Positions 1 to 5,354 of a stretch of 6,903 bases of DNA are shown one piece after another (positions within the stretch are counted from its first letter, which is position 1; every line of letters starts with the position of its first letter). The notes beneath the pieces were generated by a model. That model made no database searches. It saw nothing but the letters and a program-made list of their open reading frames with translations, and was not told the origin of the DNA. A program made the translations under genes and the position numbers. Location: NCBI GenBank assembly GCA_031411495.1, contig JANOBD010000155.1, forward strand, positions 1 through 6,903, written 5' to 3'. Origin of the DNA: JANOBD01 sp031411495. Lineage in GTDB: Bacteria; Planctomycetota; Phycisphaerae; Tepidisphaerales; Tepidisphaeraceae.

Positions 1-60
1 TTGAAGATTGCGACACTCGGCCTGGGTGTCGCGCGGCAGAAAGTACATGAATTGTGGCAT
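1..60 (-). CDS. 5' end of an unidentified tail-region gene (runs off the left edge)
   Basis: The frame is open from an ATG at 60-58 to the window edge and encodes 20 residues beginning MPQFMYFLPRDTQAEC. An in-frame TGA lies 11 codons upstream of the ATG, at 93-91, and the only other in-frame start-like codon in between is a CTG, so the ATG is the likely start. The Shine-Dalgarno sequence is poor: an AGGA lies about 12 bases upstream. The gene follows the 78-residue gene after a gap of 53 bases on the same strand, so it should belong to the tail module, but too little is visible to assign a function. In many siphoviruses tail-assembly chaperones or a tape-measure gene come here; that is position only. 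Confidence 0.5.
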   Translation of the reverse strand, partial: MPQFMYFLPRDTQAECRNLQ

Positions 61-113
61 GAGTTTGGTCAGTCCTGCGAACAGCCCCTGTCAACACTTA
101 CCGCCGCAGCCGT

Positions 114-350
114 TCACTTCCTGTCCGTGGAAGTATCCGCCGGCTTGGTCTCCGCGGGCGGCTTATTCTCCGGCGCGGGCTTCGACGAAGCCTTTGGTGC
201 GAATGCCGCCGCCCGGCCCGAGATGAGCTGATTCACCAGCGTCTCGATCGGCAACGCCGAGTCGATCGTGGCGATCACCTCTCCCTGCTCGAGCGTCTTG
301 CCGATGCCCAGGTCCAGTTTTTCCTGCGCGTAAATCTTTGTCGTTGGCAT
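114..350 (-). CDS. Small hypothetical protein downstream of the tail-protein gene (78 aa)
   Basis: I do not recognise this protein. It begins MPTTKIYAQEKLDLGIG. Residues 1-50 look like a compact domain with a hydrophobic stretch (GEVIATIDSALPIETLVNQL, about 23-42). Residues 51-78 are a Pro/Ala/Lys/Glu-rich, probably disordered tail. Two in-frame ATGs lie at 356 and 350. A GGAG abuts the first but is six bases from the second, so 350 is preferred. Extending to an ATG at 437 would run into the end of the upstream tail gene and through heptamer repeats, so that start is rejected. The position directly after the putative tail tube gene is where siphoviruses carry tail-assembly chaperones, but I see no sequence support for that role. 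Confidence 0.6.
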   Translation of the reverse strand: MPTTKIYAQEKLDLGIGKTLEQGEVIATIDSALPIETLVNQLISGRAAAFAPKASSKPAPENKPPAETKPADTSTDRK

Positions 351-385
351 ATGCATCTCCAATGAATTGCCTGACCTCTGCCTTC

Positions 386-399
386 GCCCACCGCCCACC
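386..399 (-). repeat. Two tandem heptamers (GGTGGGC on the minus strand)
   Basis: Two perfect copies of GCCCACC (plus strand) stand side by side at 386-392 and 393-399, just after the stop codon of the tail-protein gene. The same word family occurs at 2887-2914 and inside a coding region at 3207-3239. Confidence 0.6.
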
Positions 400-403
400 C
401 TGA

Positions 404-1348
404 TTACGGCATCGCTTGCAGCGTCGTCACCGCCCACGCGGGCGCGCCGGTGGCCGCGAAATCGATCATCAGCTTCGCCACCCCGCCGTCCCGGGCGTTG
501 GTGCCTTTGTCCACCGCGATTCCGCCTGCTGGCACGAACTTGATGTGCTTGCTGGCCGTGGTCGCCTCGCGAACGGCGCCGTTCTTCATCGAGCGCAGCC
601 AGAGCTTGGTTGTCGCCGAGGTAATCGCGACCGACGACGCCGAGCCGAGCGCGTCGATGTGCTTGGTGCTCACCGTCACCATCGGCCCTTCCTGCTCGTC
701 ACCGCGGCGGGTGATGAAGACGAAGGTCGGGTACGGTTGGCCGTCGCCGCGTGATCGGTCGACCTTGACGTTCGGTGTGAACCGGAACGATTCGATGGCG
801 CCGACCTCAACGTTGTTGAGGAAGACGGGTCCGACCGTGAAGATCTGGTCGGTCGCCACCAGCGCCGGCAGCACGACGGAACCGGTCCGCGTGAGCGGCG
901 CCGTTTCGCCGTCGGCGCTTACAAGGTAGAAAAGCACGTCCGCCGTCGCCGGCGTAAATGTTTCTCCGCCCTCGGCGCTGATCCCGTCAATCACGCCGAT
1001 ACCGACCGCGCCTTCGAGGTAGAAACCGGTAGATCCGGATTGGCGGGTGCCGCCCGGTGCCGCCTGTTGGAAGTAGAAGCGTACCGTGACCGTCGATCCG
1101 ATCACGATCCCCGCCGTCGTGCTGATGCCGTCGATGATCGACTTCAGCGCCGTCGAGGTGACACGCAGCACCGGCAATTCGCTGTCGATGCCCGCGAACG
1201 TCGGATCCACCTGGCCGCTGCCGTAGAAGAAGAACTTGGCCAGCGATGGTGAGATGTCGAAGTCGACCACCTGGTTGATCTGGATCGGTGTTGCCGTCGA
1301 AATCACGACGGTGTGGAGAATGAACTGTCTGGCGACGCCTGATGCCAT
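404..1348 (-). CDS. Putative major tail (tube) protein
   Basis: This 314-residue protein is Gly/Ser/Thr/Val-rich and probably all beta, with no signal peptide or membrane segment, as expected of a tail-tube subunit. Its place after the neck/tail-completion genes is that of lambda V. Residues about 183-233 contain the segment GDGQPYPTFVFITRRGDEQE followed by a strand ending in STKHIDAL, which resembles the core of tube-type domains; this is a family impression, not a search result. Two stretches look like a duplicated unit: IDGIS at 72-76 and again at 120-124, each followed by a Val/Phe/Tyr-rich strand and an Arg-x-Gly-Ser turn. The ATG at 1348 has a strong AGGAG six bases upstream, so the start is secure. 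It may instead be another major structural tail protein. Confidence 0.6.
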   Translation of the reverse strand: MASGVARQFILHTVVISTATPIQINQVVDFDISPSLAKFFFYGSGQVDPTFAGIDSELPVLRVTSTALKSIIDGISTTAGIVIGSTVTVRFYFQQAAPGGTRQSGSTGFYLEGAVGIGVIDGISAEGGETFTPATADVLFYLVSADGETAPLTRTGSVVLPALVATDQIFTVGPVFLNNVEVGAIESFRFTPNVKVDRSRGDGQPYPTFVFITRRGDEQEGPMVTVSTKHIDALGSASSVAITSATTKLWLRSMKNGAVREATTASKHIKFVPAGGIAVDKGTNARDGGVAKLMIDFAATGAPAWAVTTLQAMP

Positions 1349-1359
1349 GATTGGCTCCT
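1346..1359 (-). promoter_or_regulatory. Strong RBS of the tail-protein gene, sharing its block with the cement gene
   Basis: On the minus strand AGGAG is followed by CCAATC and then ATGGC. The cement gene at 5354 has AGGAGG, the same CCAATC spacer and the same ATGGC start. Confidence 0.75.
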
Positions 1360-1387
1360 GTGAAAGTCTGTTGGGTTGAGATCAAGG

Positions 1388-1401
1388 CCCCGGAGTCGGG
1401 G
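1388..1401 (-). other. Short GC hairpin between the tail-completion and tail-protein genes
   Basis: CCCCG (1388-1392) and CGGGG (1397-1401) form a 5-bp stem with the loop GAGT. It lies directly after the TAG stop of the upstream gene. No T-run follows on the minus strand, so it is a poor intrinsic terminator. It resembles the hairpin before the capsid gene at 4711-4727: both read GCTCCCCGRCTC and then CCGGGG on the minus strand. Confidence 0.4.
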
Positions 1402-1403
1402 AG

Positions 1404-1889
1404 CTATGCCACGTTGGAGATGCGGGACTGACCCAGATTGCGAATGAAGTTCTCGTCGACGGTCTCGCCGAGCTGCCGAACCTCATCCGGCGCGGTGCGG
1501 GTCAGCTCTGCCGGCTTGTCGATGCTCGATGAACGCGGACGCTGGACGAAATAGCCGGGCATCATCATCGCAACGCTCGCCCCCGGATGGCCGGCGAATG
1601 TGCCTTTGGAGTAGCGGATGTCGTGCATGGCAGCCGCCCGACTCTCACCGGTGGTTGCCTTGTTCGCACCTACCAGCGGCAACTGGTGGTGCATCACCCG
1701 CGCCTTGCGGATCATGTACTTCTTGGTGCGCGGCGAATATCCGTACTTTGCCAGTGCCGCCGTCGTGAAGTGGACGGGCAGCATCGTGTCGTGCCACTGC
1801 TCGACTGCGATCTCCAGCGCATCCATCGCCGCAGCCCGAATCGACCGTCGCGAATAGTCCGCGCCGCTGCGCTGAATCCGCAGACTCAT
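1404..1889 (-). CDS. Putative tail-completion/neck protein (lambda Z or HK97 gp10 type)
   Basis: The 161-residue product probably acts at the head-tail or tail-terminator interface. The N-terminal part (about 15-45) is helical, with a motif QWHDTMLPVHF (31-41), then a Tyr/Arg/Lys-rich stretch KYGYSPRTKKY (48-58), and PLVG at 71-74 followed by a predicted strand region (about 90-118). This arrangement (helix, LP-HF, Y-R-Y, PLV plus a barrel) recalls phage minor tail Z/gp10-like proteins; that is pattern memory, not a database match. The start at 1889 is chosen because its ATG overlaps the TGA of the previous gene by four bases (ATGA). The longer open frame up to 2186 would overlap that gene by about 300 bases. 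The two genes are probably translationally coupled. Confidence 0.72.
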   Translation of the reverse strand: MSLRIQRSGADYSRRSIRAAAMDALEIAVEQWHDTMLPVHFTTAALAKYGYSPRTKKYMIRKARVMHHQLPLVGANKATTGESRAAAMHDIRYSKGTFAGHPGASVAMMMPGYFVQRPRSSSIDKPAELTRTAPDEVRQLGETVDENFIRNLGQSRISNVA

Positions 1890-2473
1890 CGCCGCAGCCC
1901 CGACTCGATGCGCAGGATGCACGTCGAGAAGTACCCCTGCGTGTTCACCAGCTCCGCATCCGGAAACGCCGGCCCGTCCATCAGCGCCAAACGCTGGACG
2001 ATCGGCATCGGGAATCCTTCTTCCGACTCGGTGCCTGACCACACCAGGATCTCGTCGATCAACAAGCTGATGCGATTCAGCACGTAGTGATAGTTCCTGG
2101 GCGTGAGGTTCTGCAGCTCGAGCGGAACGTCCGAGACGACCTGAATCCAGTTGGTGTGCCACTCCAGAAACTGCTCGGTGGCGCATCGCGTGCGGACGTA
2201 AATCTCCCGGGCCGGCGGCATCATCGCCGGCGGGAGCTGGGTCACGACCGCGTAGGGCCTCAGCGCTTCGAGTTCAGCACGGTCGTACCCCGCGCCCCCC
2301 TGCGCGGGGCCCGACGGACTCGTGATGTGCACTTTCGCGAGGGCCTTGGCGAAACGCTCCCCTTCCGGGAATTGATCCGCGCGCGTCCACGCGTGCCAGG
2401 TCGGGCCTCGCGCGATGCAATACGCCACGCTGGCCAGCGAGATGGAAAGTGAACCTGTTGCGGTGAAATCCAT
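1886..2473 (-). CDS. Putative neck/tail-terminator protein (195 aa)
   Basis: I cannot name this family with confidence. It begins MDFTATGSLSISLASVAY and is a soluble mixed alpha/beta protein without a signal peptide or membrane segment. Visible stretches include LRPYAVVTQLPPAMM (71-85), a Trp-containing central region (QFLEWHTNWIQVVSDV, 101-116), a long helix (about 125-146, VLNRISLLIDEILVW) and a C-terminal strand ending ILRIESGLRR. Its position, third after the capsid gene and second before the tail tube, is that of lambda Z/U. The start is three bases after the previous stop, with AGG six bases upstream. It ends in an ATGA overlap with the next gene, so both are likely made in linked amounts. 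Confidence 0.7.
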   Translation of the reverse strand: MDFTATGSLSISLASVAYCIARGPTWHAWTRADQFPEGERFAKALAKVHITSPSGPAQGGAGYDRAELEALRPYAVVTQLPPAMMPPAREIYVRTRCATEQFLEWHTNWIQVVSDVPLELQNLTPRNYHYVLNRISLLIDEILVWSGTESEEGFPMPIVQRLALMDGPAFPDAELVNTQGYFSTCILRIESGLRR

Positions 2474-2476
2474 CGG

Positions 2477-2881
2477 CTACCTGCTCGGACGCGGCAGACC
2501 GACGACGAGCGACTGCTTGATCCGCTGAATGACCAGACACCGGACGAAGCCCGCCGGCACATCAGCATTGGGGAAGCTGTGCACGGTCCACGGATCCGTG
2601 TTGCCCGGTCCGTCGATATCCAGCACAAACGATCCGCCCAGATGGACGGCTGTGAGCTGGCCGGTCGCCGCGCCGATCTCGACGTTGATCGTCACCGATC
2701 GGAACCGCTCGTTCCCCTGGTCGAAGATGTTGATTTCCTCGACCGCAGACACGTAGAGCACCGTCGCCTCACCACCGGCGGCGCCGATGCCGTCCGGCGG
2801 CGTGTACGTGGCGCTCCGCCCCTGGACGCGGTTGATCACCGTGCGTCCGCGGGCCATGAGGATGTCGTGCAGGCGGGACAT
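2477..2881 (-). CDS. Putative head-tail joining protein (lambda FII-like position)
   Basis: The 134-residue product has an N-terminal helix (MSRLHDILMARGRTVINRVQ), then GRSATYTPPDG (21-31), a beta-rich middle (39-91) with a segment VSAVEEINIFDQGNERF (44-60), and PWTVHSFPNADVP (97-109) followed by a final strand CLVIQRIKQ. This layout (helix, then a small beta barrel probing a wild-card loop) fits head-completion or joining proteins such as lambda FII, and the position two genes after the capsid gene agrees. Sequence similarity is not strong enough for certainty. The ATG at 2881 has no recognisable Shine-Dalgarno: the bases before it are CCGACCTAACA, and the rest of the 35-base gap is made of heptamer repeats. 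The alternative start at Met9 is no better. Confidence 0.7.
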   Translation of the reverse strand: MSRLHDILMARGRTVINRVQGRSATYTPPDGIGAAGGEATVLYVSAVEEINIFDQGNERFRSVTINVEIGAATGQLTAVHLGGSFVLDIDGPGNTDPWTVHSFPNADVPAGFVRCLVIQRIKQSLVVGLPRPSR

Positions 2882-2886
2882 TGTTA

Positions 2887-2914
2887 GGTCGGCGGTGGGC
2901 GGTCGACGGTCGGC
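2887..2914 (+). repeat. Four tandem heptamers (GGTCGGC/GGTGGGC/GGTCGAC/GGTCGGC)
   Basis: Four consecutive 7-base units fit GGTSGRC and fill most of the 35-base gap between two genes. A fifth partial unit (GGTTAGT, 2915-2921) carries the stop codon of the coiled-coil gene. Fifteen bases here (2888-2902) are repeated exactly in inverted orientation at 3224-3238. Confidence 0.7.
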
Positions 2915-2916
2915 GG

Positions 2917-3657
2917 TTAGTGCTTGCGCTTGGAACGTTTCTGGGGAATGCCTGCCTTGTGGGCCCCGGTCTCGCCTTCGACTGGCGCATCGACTCTGGT
3001 GGGAGCATCCCCGCCAGCGACGGTGTCTTCGCCGACGTCTTCATCGTCGTCACCATCTTCGACGACGCCCGTGTCGTCGCTGGCGGTTGAGCCGAAGGCG
3101 GCGCCGGGGCCGTCTTCGAGGGTGGTGCCGCCGCCGCCCGCAAGAGTATCCGTACCGGTGTTGAACGTATCGAGTCCTTCGCCGCCGGGAACCGTCGACG
3201 CGGGATCCACCGCCGACTGCGAACCGCCCACCGCCGACTCTTCTGGCGGATTCGGATCGATCCAGTCGCCCTTCACGCGGTCCCACGCGTTGGCCAGGTC
3301 GAGCAGGATCGCCTCCTTCTCGCGGAGCTGGATCGAGGTTTCCGCCTTGATCTTCTTCTTCTCGGAAACCTCAGCGTCGAAGTCGGCCAGCGTCTTCTTG
3401 GCCTGATCGCGGATGAGCCGCTCCAGTTCAAGTCGAGCCTTGCCGAAGCTGCTGGTCACCTCCAGCGCGCTGTCGTAGCGCACTTGGGCCAGATCGCGCG
3501 CCTCCTGCGCTTCTTCGAGCCGGACTTTGAGCAGTGTCAGTTCGAGCTGATACGCCTCCTGCTTCTCCGCGAGGATCTGCTCGGGCGATTTCTCGGGGAC
3601 TTTGACAGGCTCGGGCAGGACGGGTTCGACGACGGCTGGCGTTGCGGATTCACTCAT
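2917..3657 (-). CDS. Acidic coiled-coil protein in the lambda FI position
   Basis: The 246-residue product has four parts. Residues 1-26 are Pro/Glu/Val-rich. Residues about 27-125 are a highly charged coiled coil (Glu/Lys/Leu/Ala, with runs such as KVRLEEAQEARDLAQ). Residues 135-190 are a Gly/Ser/Thr/Pro-rich linker. Residues 193-214 are strongly acidic (EDGDDDEDVGED), and the protein ends in a basic tail (QKRSKRKH). It lies between the capsid gene and the FII-like gene, where lambda has FI, itself an acidic DNA-packaging accessory, so a similar role is a reasonable inference without sequence proof. GAGG lies five bases before the ATG. The linker includes a heptamer-derived stretch (SAVGGSQSAV, 141-150). 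It follows the terminator-like hairpin behind the capsid gene, so its expression may be lower than that of the capsid. Confidence 0.75.
   Translation of the reverse strand: MSESATPAVVEPVLPEPVKVPEKSPEQILAEKQEAYQLELTLLKVRLEEAQEARDLAQVRYDSALEVTSSFGKARLELERLIRDQAKKTLADFDAEVSEKKKIKAETSIQLREKEAILLDLANAWDRVKGDWIDPNPPEESAVGGSQSAVDPASTVPGGEGLDTFNTGTDTLAGGGGTTLEDGPGAAFGSTASDDTGVVEDGDDDEDVGEDTVAGGDAPTRVDAPVEGETGAHKAGIPQKRSKRKH
3207..3239 (-). repeat. Heptamer-type repeat inside the coiled-coil gene
   Basis: The plus strand carries two copies of CCACCGCCGACT-like sequence separated by GCGAACCG. It encodes the segment SAVGGSQSAVD in a disordered linker. It is the inverted counterpart of the repeat at 2887-2914. 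Confidence 0.55.
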
Positions 3658-3668
3658 GTTGACCTCGG

Positions 3669-3708
3669 AAAAAATTGAAACAGCGGAGGGGCGTTACCCG
3701 CCCCTCCG
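3669..3708 (-). terminator. Terminator-like hairpin after the major capsid gene
   Basis: A perfect 10-bp stem (3684-3693 with 3699-3708, CGGAGGGGCG/CGCCCCTCCG) has a 5-base loop. On the minus strand it is followed by CTGTTTCAA and a run of six T (complement of 3669-3674). The T-run starts nine bases after the stem, so termination may be partial. It sits between the capsid stop and the next gene's start, where it could trim or stabilise the capsid mRNA 3' end. Confidence 0.6.
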
Positions 3709-3731
3709 ACGTTGTGTGTGACTGCCTGGTA

Positions 3732-3745
3732 CCTACTGCTCACTG
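3732..3745 (-). repeat. Two tandem CAGTGAG/CAGTAGG-like heptamers after the capsid stop
   Basis: On the minus strand CAGTGAG is followed directly by CAGTAGG, starting a few bases after the TGA of the capsid gene. This is a second heptamer family; with two units it could be chance. Confidence 0.3.
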
Positions 3746-3747
3746 GC

Positions 3748-4698
3748 TCAGGAAAGCGTGCCTTCCAGCGCGCTTTCCCACAGACCAAAGCCGAAGCCGC
3801 GGTTGGTGTTGAGCGCGTAGAGGTGGGCGTCGTTGAAGACGGCGTAGTCGCTGCCCTCGCCGAGCACTTCGTACTGCATCGGCTTTTCCTGCTGGGCGAT
3901 CAGCGGCTTGATCGGGCCATCCGTGCGGAACATGCGGATCTTGTTCGTTCCGGTGTAGGACGGGATGAACAGCGGCTTGAAGCTGAAGCCGGCCACCTTG
4001 AACCCGTTGATCGGATTGTCGACGATGCCGGTCAGCAGGTTGCTGTTCAGCGCCGTCATGAGCGCGGTGTAATGATTCACCGTATTGGTAATCACCTTGA
4101 AGGCGCGGGCGGAGCCGTTGATGAAGCGGTCCTTATCATCCTTGAAGGTGAGCATGTAGGCAGCCATGCCCATCACGATGTTCGACATCTCCGTCGGCGT
4201 CGGGCTGGCCGGCGTCAAGACGTCCAGCGCCGCCACTTCGGTGCTGGTGATCGAGTTGGACTGCGCCGTCTGCGCCGGAGTCCAGCGGTGCGTGGTGCCG
4301 ATGAACGGCGTGCCGTCGTAGCAGTTGCCGTTGGCCAGGAGCTGTTCCAGCGCCAGATCTTCCCAGTGGTAGATCGGGACGCTGTCCGCCCAGCTGTCGA
4401 TGTACGCCTGCAGCAAGGTCGTTTTATCGCGACGCAGGAGGTCGCGCTTGATCGAGCAGGTCGCTTCGAACTTCCGGTTGCGAATGACCTGGCTCTTCTG
4501 CGCGACGGTCTGGAGCTGGCGAGCGCCGATCCATTCGCGCATCTTCGGATATCCGCCGAAGAAGCCGTATTCCTCGTCGACGCTATCGGAGTTCATGTTC
4601 ATGAACGCGATGTCGCCGAGCCAATGATCCTCGAATCGCACTTCCTGCCGACTCTCGAGGAGACCGATCACATTTTTATCATCAAAACCAAGAGGCAT
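3748..4698 (-). CDS. Major capsid protein, Mu gpT family
   Basis: This 316-residue protein is the main shell subunit. The family signature is clear: EYGFFGGYPKMREWIG (43-58), then NRKFEATCSIKRD (74-86), the helix leading to LALEQLLANGNCYDGTPFIG (115-134) with the CYDG motif, and a C-terminal segment YALNTNRGFGFGLWESALEGT (294-314). These match the layout of Mu-like major head subunit gpT, which is about 305 residues, so the gene appears full length. The ATG at 4698 has a purine-rich GGGGGAAGGG ending six bases upstream; another ATG five bases earlier is out of frame. A structured 221-base leader precedes it and a terminator-like hairpin follows, suggesting separate control of this abundant protein. 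No protease cleavage site could be assigned. Confidence 0.92.
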   Translation of the reverse strand: MPLGFDDKNVIGLLESRQEVRFEDHWLGDIAFMNMNSDSVDEEYGFFGGYPKMREWIGARQLQTVAQKSQVIRNRKFEATCSIKRDLLRRDKTTLLQAYIDSWADSVPIYHWEDLALEQLLANGNCYDGTPFIGTTHRWTPAQTAQSNSITSTEVAALDVLTPASPTPTEMSNIVMGMAAYMLTFKDDKDRFINGSARAFKVITNTVNHYTALMTALNSNLLTGIVDNPINGFKVAGFSFKPLFIPSYTGTNKIRMFRTDGPIKPLIAQQEKPMQYEVLGEGSDYAVFNDAHLYALNTNRGFGFGLWESALEGTLS

Positions 4699-4919
4699 GA
4701 CATGCCCTTCCCCCGGAAGAGCCGGGGAGCTGTGTCAGCCTTCGCAGAGCTGTCGAGAGAAGTTTCGCAGGGGAAGGTGCGTGAGCCGCTCACGCGAAAT
4801 GCGTGAGGCACGCGAACGTTTGAACGACCGGCGGGGTGTCCTGCGAAGAAACACCGTTCACCAAAGCCTGGCCAGACCCGACTAGCCGGTCGTAATTTTG
4901 AGAAAGGAAATCGGGAGGA
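4699..4919 (-). promoter_or_regulatory. Highly structured leader between the cement and capsid genes
   Basis: This is the longest gap in an otherwise tight cluster. Read as minus-strand RNA it can form several elements. A 9-bp stem joins 4885-4893 with 4824-4832 and encloses a hairpin (4851-4855 with 4835-4839, loop 4840-4850). Eight bases of that loop (4840-4847) are complementary to 4764-4771 downstream, a possible pseudoknot, and a second competing partner lies at 4740-4747. Between these are alternating GCGTGAG/CTCACGC words at 4779-4785, 4789-4795 and 4801-4807, plus CACGC at 4809-4813. A final stem (4711-4716 with 4722-4727) abuts the capsid Shine-Dalgarno. I know no RNA family that fits. 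It could set capsid translation, RNA processing or termination, or be a decayed repeat. Confidence 0.5.
4711..4727 (-). promoter_or_regulatory. Hairpin next to the capsid Shine-Dalgarno
   Basis: CCCCGG (4711-4716) pairs with CCGGGG (4722-4727) over the loop AAGAG. In the mRNA the 3' arm runs directly into GGAAGGG, the likely ribosome-binding purine run of the capsid gene, so the hairpin could partly hide it. It resembles the hairpin at 1388-1401. Confidence 0.45.
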
Positions 4920-5354
4920 TTACAGCGAGCGGACGCCCAGCGCCTCGAAGAGGACGTTGAACTTGCCGGTGACCGGGTTGTAGCGATCGACCTTGCCGAT
5001 CAGCGTGTTGCTGGTGCTGGTGAGCGTCAGGTCGTTGTCGCTCGACGCGTACACGCTCGAGCCGACATCGCCGATGCCCGTGGCGCCGGTGATCGCCACT
5101 TCGCAGAGCACGCCCTTTCGCTTCAAGACGGAGCGCTTGGCGCCCGCAGCGCCAGTGCTGTTGTCGGTCTTCTCGACCGAGATGCCGGCGAAGTTATCGG
5201 CAGCCACCAGCGCCCGGACGTTGCCGGTGGAACCGCTGAAGCCCACAAACGAGCCTTCGAAAATGACACCAGCGGCGACGACGGGAAGCTCCGTCGGGAA
5301 CTCATCATGATTGGCCTCGATGACTCGAGGACTATCGGTGGTCAGTGCGGCCAT
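4920..5354 (-). CDS. Capsid cement/decoration protein
   Basis: The 144-residue, Gly/Val/Ala/Thr-rich product looks all beta with no membrane segment. It has the pattern of small phage cement proteins: AAGVIFEGSFVGFSGSTGNV (27-46), then ADNFAGISVEKTDN (52-65), a Lys/Arg segment KRSVLKRKGVLCEV (73-86), GDVGSSVYAS (95-104) and a C-terminal GKVDRYNPVTGKFNVLFE (120-137). This resembles the DUF2190-like family of shell-stabilising proteins, recalled from memory. Its place between the scaffold/protease gene and the capsid gene is that of lambda D. The ATG at 5354 has an ideal AGGAGG six bases upstream. The frame stays open for 83 codons beyond the TAA stop, through the leader and into the start of the capsid gene. 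The protein without this extension already has a full-looking fold. Confidence 0.8.
   Translation of the reverse strand: MAALTTDSPRVIEANHDEFPTELPVVAAGVIFEGSFVGFSGSTGNVRALVAADNFAGISVEKTDNSTGAAGAKRSVLKRKGVLCEVAITGATGIGDVGSSVYASSDNDLTLTSTSNTLIGKVDRYNPVTGKFNVLFEALGVRSL

Noticed and set aside
66..94. TTGACA on the minus strand at 94-89 as a promoter -35 box
   Set aside because: At 17 bases spacing the -10 position reads TGACCA, far from TATAAT, and there is no other promoter-like context.
351..437. Longer start at 437 for the 78-residue gene
   Set aside because: The extension overlaps the end of the tail-protein gene and reads through heptamer repeats, whereas the ATG at 350 has a GGAG six bases upstream.
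416..754. Plus-strand open frames opposite the tail-protein gene and elsewhere
   Set aside because: They are antisense shadows, lack credible ribosome-binding sites and have no recognisable domains.
1890..2186. N-terminal extension of the tail-completion gene to an ATG at 2186
   Set aside because: It would overlap the 195-residue gene by about 300 bases, and the added sequence is Arg/Ala/His-rich shadow. The ATGA-overlapping start at 1889 is preferred.
3712..4806. 364-codon open frame on the plus strand opposite the capsid gene
   Set aside because: It lies almost exactly antisense to a clearly recognised capsid gene, is rich in Arg/Val/Asp/His as expected from reading GC-rich codons backwards, and resembles no known protein.
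4868..4875. CTGGCCAG 8-base palindrome in the capsid leader
   Set aside because: Such short GC palindromes are expected by chance. It lies inside the larger stem region and adds no independent evidence.
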